Origin: Deltaproteobacteria bacterium
GTDB lineage: Bacteria > Desulfobacterota > Desulfobacteria > Desulfobacterales > SURF-7
Reading direction: 5' to 3'
Assembly: GCA_019307665.1 (NCBI GenBank)
Contig: JAFDJC010000132.1
Coordinates: forward strand, 1 to 8,555
DNA length: 8,555 bases
The position numbers were made by a program, and so were the translations under genes. This document shows positions 5,848 through 8,555 of this stretch, piece after piece. Position 1 is the stretch's first letter. Each line of letters starts with the position of its first letter. The notes beneath the pieces were generated by a model that ran no database searches, had not been told where the DNA came from, and was given only the letters and a program-made list of their open reading frames with translations.

Positions 5848-7758
5848 ATGAGCAAGGTTATAGGAATCGATCTGGGCACTACAAACTCGTGTGTGTCAAT
5901 TATTGAGGGGGGCGACCCCAAAGTTATAACCAATGGTGACGGTGGGAGAACAACGCCCTCAATCGTTGCAATTGCAAAAAATGGAGAAAGGCTTGTTGGA
6001 CAGACGGCTAAACGGCAAGGCGTAACCAACCCGGAAAATACGGTATTTGGCATTAAGAGACTGATCGGCAGAAAATATAACGCTCCTGAGGTTCAAAAAG
6101 ATATTTGCATTCTCCCATATAAAATCGAAAAAGGGAAAAACGAGGATGCAATGATCAAGCTTCAGGAAAAACAATATAGCCCTGCAGAGATATCATCATA
6201 TATTCTTGCCGATATCAAAAAGTCTGCAGAAGAGTATCTGGGCGAAAAAATTACTGATGCGGTTATCACGGTACCTGCATACTTTGATGACAGCCAGAGG
6301 CAGGCGACAAAAGATGCCGGAAAAATAGCCGGGTTGAATGTTCAAAGAATTATCAATGAACCAACAGCTGCTTCGCTTGCCTATGGCCTTGATAAAAAAG
6401 GCGAAGAAAAAATAGCTGTATTTGATCTTGGGGGCGGCACATTTGACATTTCGATATTGGAAATCGGAGATGGAGTATTTGAGGTTAAATCGACAAATGG
6501 GGATACACATCTTGGGGGAGAAGATTTTGATCTGCGGATCGTCGACTTTCTGGCAAATGAATTTCAAAAAGACCAGGGAATAGACATCAGGGGCGATAAA
6601 ATGGCTTTGCAAAGATTGAAAGAAGCTGCTGAAAAAGCAAAGATGGAATTGTCATCCTCAATGGAGACTGATGTGAATTTACCGTTTATTACAGCAGATG
6701 CAAACGGCCCCAAACATCTTAACATCAAAATAACCCGTGCAAAGCTTGAAGCGCTTGTATCCGACCTTCTGGATAAACTGGATGGGCCATGTCAAACAGC
6801 TCTAAAAGATGCCGGTATGCCTATCAATGAAATTGGTGAAGTTATACTGGTGGGTGGAATGACCAGAATGCCGGCTGTTCATGAACGTGTAAAAAAGACA
6901 TTCGGCAAAGAACCCAATAAGGGTGTCAACCCCGATGAAGTGGTCTCCCTTGGAGCTGCAATCCAGGGCGGTGTGCTTAAGGGCGATGTGAAAGATGTAC
7001 TGCTTCTTGATGTAACACCGCTTTCCCTTGGTATTGAAACTCTTGGCGGTGTGATGACAAGGCTGATCGAGAAAAATACTACCATTCCTGCAAGGCAGAG
7101 TCAGGTTTTTTCAACAGCCGAGGATAACCAACCGGCAGTAACGGTTCATGTGCTTCAGGGTGAGCGTGAGATGGCCGGCGGCAATAAAACCCTCGGACGG
7201 TTTGAACTGACCGGCATCGCGTCGGCTCCCAGAGGAATGCCGCAAATAGAGGTGGCTTTTGACATTGATGCGAACGGTATTGTGAATGTGTCTGCCAAGG
7301 ACCAGTCAACCGGTAAAGAACAGTCAATTCGAATCACTTCATCTTCGGGTCTGTCAAAAAATGAAATCGACAGGCTGATAAAGGATGCTGAAATGCATGC
7401 AGAAGATGACAAAAGAAAAAAAGATCTTGTAGATGCAAGGAATGCTGCGGATGCAATGATATATTCTACTGAAAAAGCGATTTCCGAGGCCGGAGATAAA
7501 GTTGACAGTGCGACAAGTAGCCGTATCCAGGAAACCATTTCCAATCTCAAACAGGCAATGGGCAAAGATGACGCATCTGAAATCAAGAAACTGACCGAGG
7601 AACTAACACATGCTTCGCATGCACTTTCCCAAACCATGTATCAGAATACTCAGAGCTGTGGGTCCGGGCATGGGAGCTGCGGGCAAAACCCTGAAACTTC
7701 CAATACATCACAATCGGATGACGATGTAATCGATGCTGAATATAGAGAAGTTGCGTAG
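5848..7758 (+). CDS. dnaK: Molecular chaperone DnaK (Hsp70)
   Basis: A complete 636-residue Hsp70, close to the usual 630-640. It is the cytoplasmic ATP-driven chaperone that binds exposed hydrophobic peptides with DnaJ and GrpE as partners. The nucleotide-binding domain (1 to about 383) shows IGIDLGTTNSC (5-15), INEPTAASLAYG (169-180), FDLGGGTFDIS (192-202) and VILVGGMTRMP (332-342). The linker DVLLLDVTPLS (383-393) leads to the beta substrate-binding domain (about 394-505) and the helical lid. The tail ends in the typical acidic DDVIDAEYREVA. AGGAGG (5835-5840) lies seven bases before ATG 5848. Two cysteines in the flexible tail (SCGSGHGSCG, 603-612) are less usual; Cys15 is the conserved redox-sensitive cysteine. 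It has its own promoter and a terminator, with neither grpE nor dnaJ adjacent, so it seems to be a stand-alone unit. Whether the genome has other dnaK copies cannot be told. Confidence 0.98.
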   Translation: MSKVIGIDLGTTNSCVSIIEGGDPKVITNGDGGRTTPSIVAIAKNGERLVGQTAKRQGVTNPENTVFGIKRLIGRKYNAPEVQKDICILPYKIEKGKNEDAMIKLQEKQYSPAEISSYILADIKKSAEEYLGEKITDAVITVPAYFDDSQRQATKDAGKIAGLNVQRIINEPTAASLAYGLDKKGEEKIAVFDLGGGTFDISILEIGDGVFEVKSTNGDTHLGGEDFDLRIVDFLANEFQKDQGIDIRGDKMALQRLKEAAEKAKMELSSSMETDVNLPFITADANGPKHLNIKITRAKLEALVSDLLDKLDGPCQTALKDAGMPINEIGEVILVGGMTRMPAVHERVKKTFGKEPNKGVNPDEVVSLGAAIQGGVLKGDVKDVLLLDVTPLSLGIETLGGVMTRLIEKNTTIPARQSQVFSTAEDNQPAVTVHVLQGEREMAGGNKTLGRFELTGIASAPRGMPQIEVAFDIDANGIVNVSAKDQSTGKEQSIRITSSSGLSKNEIDRLIKDAEMHAEDDKRKKDLVDARNAADAMIYSTEKAISEAGDKVDSATSSRIQETISNLKQAMGKDDASEIKKLTEELTHASHALSQTMYQNTQSCGSGHGSCGQNPETSNTSQSDDDVIDAEYREVA

Positions 7759-7794
7759 CAGGCCGTAAATATCTTCTTCCTGGTACATTACACC

Positions 7795-7828
7795 ACACCA
7801 GCTGAGAGTACCATCTTTCAGCTGGTGT
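7795..7828 (+). terminator. Intrinsic terminator of dnaK
   Basis: A perfect 11-bp stem (7795-7805 with 7818-7828, arm ACACCAGCTGA) encloses a 12-base loop and is followed by the T-rich TATATTTTATTCATTTTT. It begins 36 bases after the dnaK stop. Read in the other direction it lacks a T-run, so it would serve the convergent DsrE gene poorly. Confidence 0.88.
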
Positions 7829-7851
7829 TATATTTTATTCATTTTTGAGGG

Positions 7852-8199
7852 CTAAAATGTAATCACTTCAAAACCTTCTTCCTGATATTGTGCCATGCTT
7901 GGATGGCCTGCAATACCTTCCAGGAGCTCTATATCCTGTGATTTCACATCGTCCAAAACTCCTATCTTTGCGGAACAGGCACGGCAAGCACCTGCTATAA
8001 GACCGGCCTGTTTTGCCTTCTCCCATAATTTATGCATTGGATTTTCTTCCCTGCCCAGTTCGGGAATCAACTTTGTGGCCGTCCCTTCCACAACTATCTT
8101 TGCTTCATGTCCCCGATCGTTCCAGTCCTTTGCATTTAAAAGAACATGAATAAAGCACATGGGATCACTGTTAAATACAAAAAGAGCTATTTTTTTCAT
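7852..8199 (-). CDS. DsrE-family small sulfur-relay-like protein with CxxC
   Basis: A soluble protein of 115 residues starting MKKIALFVFNSDP. The initial beta strand, the helix that follows it and the ending GHPSMAQYQEEGFEVITF fit the DsrE/DsrF-like fold. ACRACSAK holds Cys72 and Cys75, a CxxC that could carry sulfur, a metal or a disulfide. DsrE-family proteins include persulfide carriers in sulfur oxidation and tRNA thiolation, but small orphan members like this one have no assigned reaction. The frame is open further upstream to a TTG at 8235, but that would overlap the preceding gene's end; ATG 8199 has AAGGA at good spacing and gives the family's usual N-terminus. It lies 23 bases after the desulfoferrodoxin gene on the same strand and is almost surely co-transcribed with it, suggesting a role in redox or sulfur stress (inference). 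Confidence 0.9.
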   Translation of the reverse strand: MKKIALFVFNSDPMCFIHVLLNAKDWNDRGHEAKIVVEGTATKLIPELGREENPMHKLWEKAKQAGLIAGACRACSAKIGVLDDVKSQDIELLEGIAGHPSMAQYQEEGFEVITF

Positions 8200-8208
8200 T
8201 TTTTCTCG

Positions 8209-8213
8209 TCCTT
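8209..8213 (-). promoter_or_regulatory. Ribosome binding site fixing the DsrE-family start
   Basis: On the minus strand AAGGA lies nine bases before ATG 8199 and just after the stop of the upstream desulfoferrodoxin gene. It favours ATG 8199 over the longer TTG start at 8235. Confidence 0.7.
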
Positions 8214-8222
8214 CTTTAACAA

Positions 8223-8555
8223 TTATGCCTTCCAAAGACCGTGAAGATTGCAGTGTTCACGTGCTGTTATGCTGTCCGCATCGATTTTAAATGTTGCTTC
8301 CGGAGCTTCACCGGGATTTAAATACTGAAAATAGGATTTTCCATCTGCAATAATTTCCACCCACTCTATATAATGTTTGTCTTCCATGGGATGGGCCACG
8401 TTACCGACTTTAACCTTGAACCCATCGGCTGTTTTCTCGATAACCGGGACATGTTTTTCCTTGGCAGCATCCACAGTATTTTCAACGAGCAGGGTCATTG
8501 CCTGACCGCAGCATACAAGCTGGCCATCACTGCCGTGAAGCACTTCAACGATATT
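8223..8555 (-). CDS. dfx: Desulfoferrodoxin (superoxide reductase), N-terminus cut by window edge
   Basis: 110 residues are visible, beginning NIVEVLHG, with the frame open to the right edge. The protein reduces superoxide to hydrogen peroxide in the cytoplasm of anaerobes using electrons from rubredoxin-type donors. The catalytic Fe(His)4Cys centre is complete: EKHVPV, with the conserved Glu-Lys before the first His, AHPMEDKH with two more, and EHCNLHGLW with the Cys and the fourth His. The N-terminal desulforedoxin centre is partly seen as VCCGQ; its CxxC pair would lie in about 14 residues beyond the edge, which would give the usual length of about 125. This makes it a two-iron (class I) enzyme rather than a one-iron neelaredoxin, provided the missing part is normal. 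A GTG codon at 8543 is internal, not the start. The DsrE-family gene follows 23 bases downstream. Confidence 0.95.
   Translation of the reverse strand, partial: NIVEVLHGSDGQLVCCGQAMTLLVENTVDAAKEKHVPVIEKTADGFKVKVGNVAHPMEDKHYIEWVEIIADGKSYFQYLNPGEAPEATFKIDADSITAREHCNLHGLWKA

Noticed and set aside
6196..6612. Minus-strand open frame of 138 codons inside dnaK
   Set aside because: It is antisense to the highly conserved Hsp70 ATPase domain; no ribosome site or recognisable motif.
7155..7637. Minus-strand open frame of 160 codons inside dnaK
   Set aside because: It is Ser/Leu-rich, the usual shadow of an Ala/Glu/Lys-rich helical coding strand, here the DnaK lid region.
8200..8235. TTG start extending the DsrE-family protein by 12 residues
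   Set aside because: It would overlap the end of desulfoferrodoxin, uses a rare start and adds residues encoded by the ribosome binding site of the internal ATG.
1..8555. tRNA, rRNA, CRISPR array or phage genes
   Set aside because: No tRNA-like cloverleaf, no regularly spaced repeats and no integrase or structural phage gene was seen.

Overview
The window looks like a piece of chromosome from a strictly anaerobic, sulfate-reducer-like bacterium of the former Deltaproteobacteria (Desulfobacterota, Desulfobacterales-like). The reasons are a heterodisulfide-reductase/Qmo-type electron-transfer module, a desulforedoxin-type superoxide reductase (desulfoferrodoxin) and a DsrE-family protein, in moderately AT-rich DNA. 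This placement is inferred from gene content and family resemblance; no search was run.

Layout. Positions 1-4865 hold three minus-strand genes, read right to left: asd (aspartate-semialdehyde dehydrogenase, 4865-3753), a 771-residue membrane iron-sulfur protein that joins a QmoC-like half to an HdrD-like half (3565-1250), and the N-terminal 419 residues of a large HdrA flavoprotein with a GltD/NfnB-like module, cut by the left edge (1257-1). The last two overlap by 8 bases and are surely co-translated. They look like two subunits of one complex that moves electrons between a cytoplasmic flavin/NAD(P)H site, CCG-type iron-sulfur sites and the membrane quinone pool. Positions 4866-5080 hold the asd promoter and, beside it, a 97-bp element with perfect 29-bp inverted arms that resembles a REPIN/MITE.

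Positions 5081-5671 (minus) encode a protein not recognised by name. It contains two copies in tandem of a ribbon-helix-helix-like unit followed by a coiled coil. It is transcribed away from dnaK (5848-7758, plus). The 176-bp region between them has a perfect 13-bp dyad, a sigma70-type dnaK promoter and no CIRCE element. This suggests, but does not prove, a dedicated RHH regulator for dnaK or for itself. dnaK ends in a strong intrinsic terminator and appears monocistronic, with no grpE or dnaJ next to it.

Positions 7852-8555 (minus) hold a short oxidative-stress/sulfur pair: desulfoferrodoxin (5' end cut by the right edge, about 14 residues missing) followed after 23 bases by a small DsrE-family protein with a CxxC motif.

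The items most worth a second look are the QmoC-HdrD fusion with its HdrA-GltD partner, the tandem RHH protein with its matching operator-like dyad beside dnaK, and the inverted-repeat element abutting the asd promoter.
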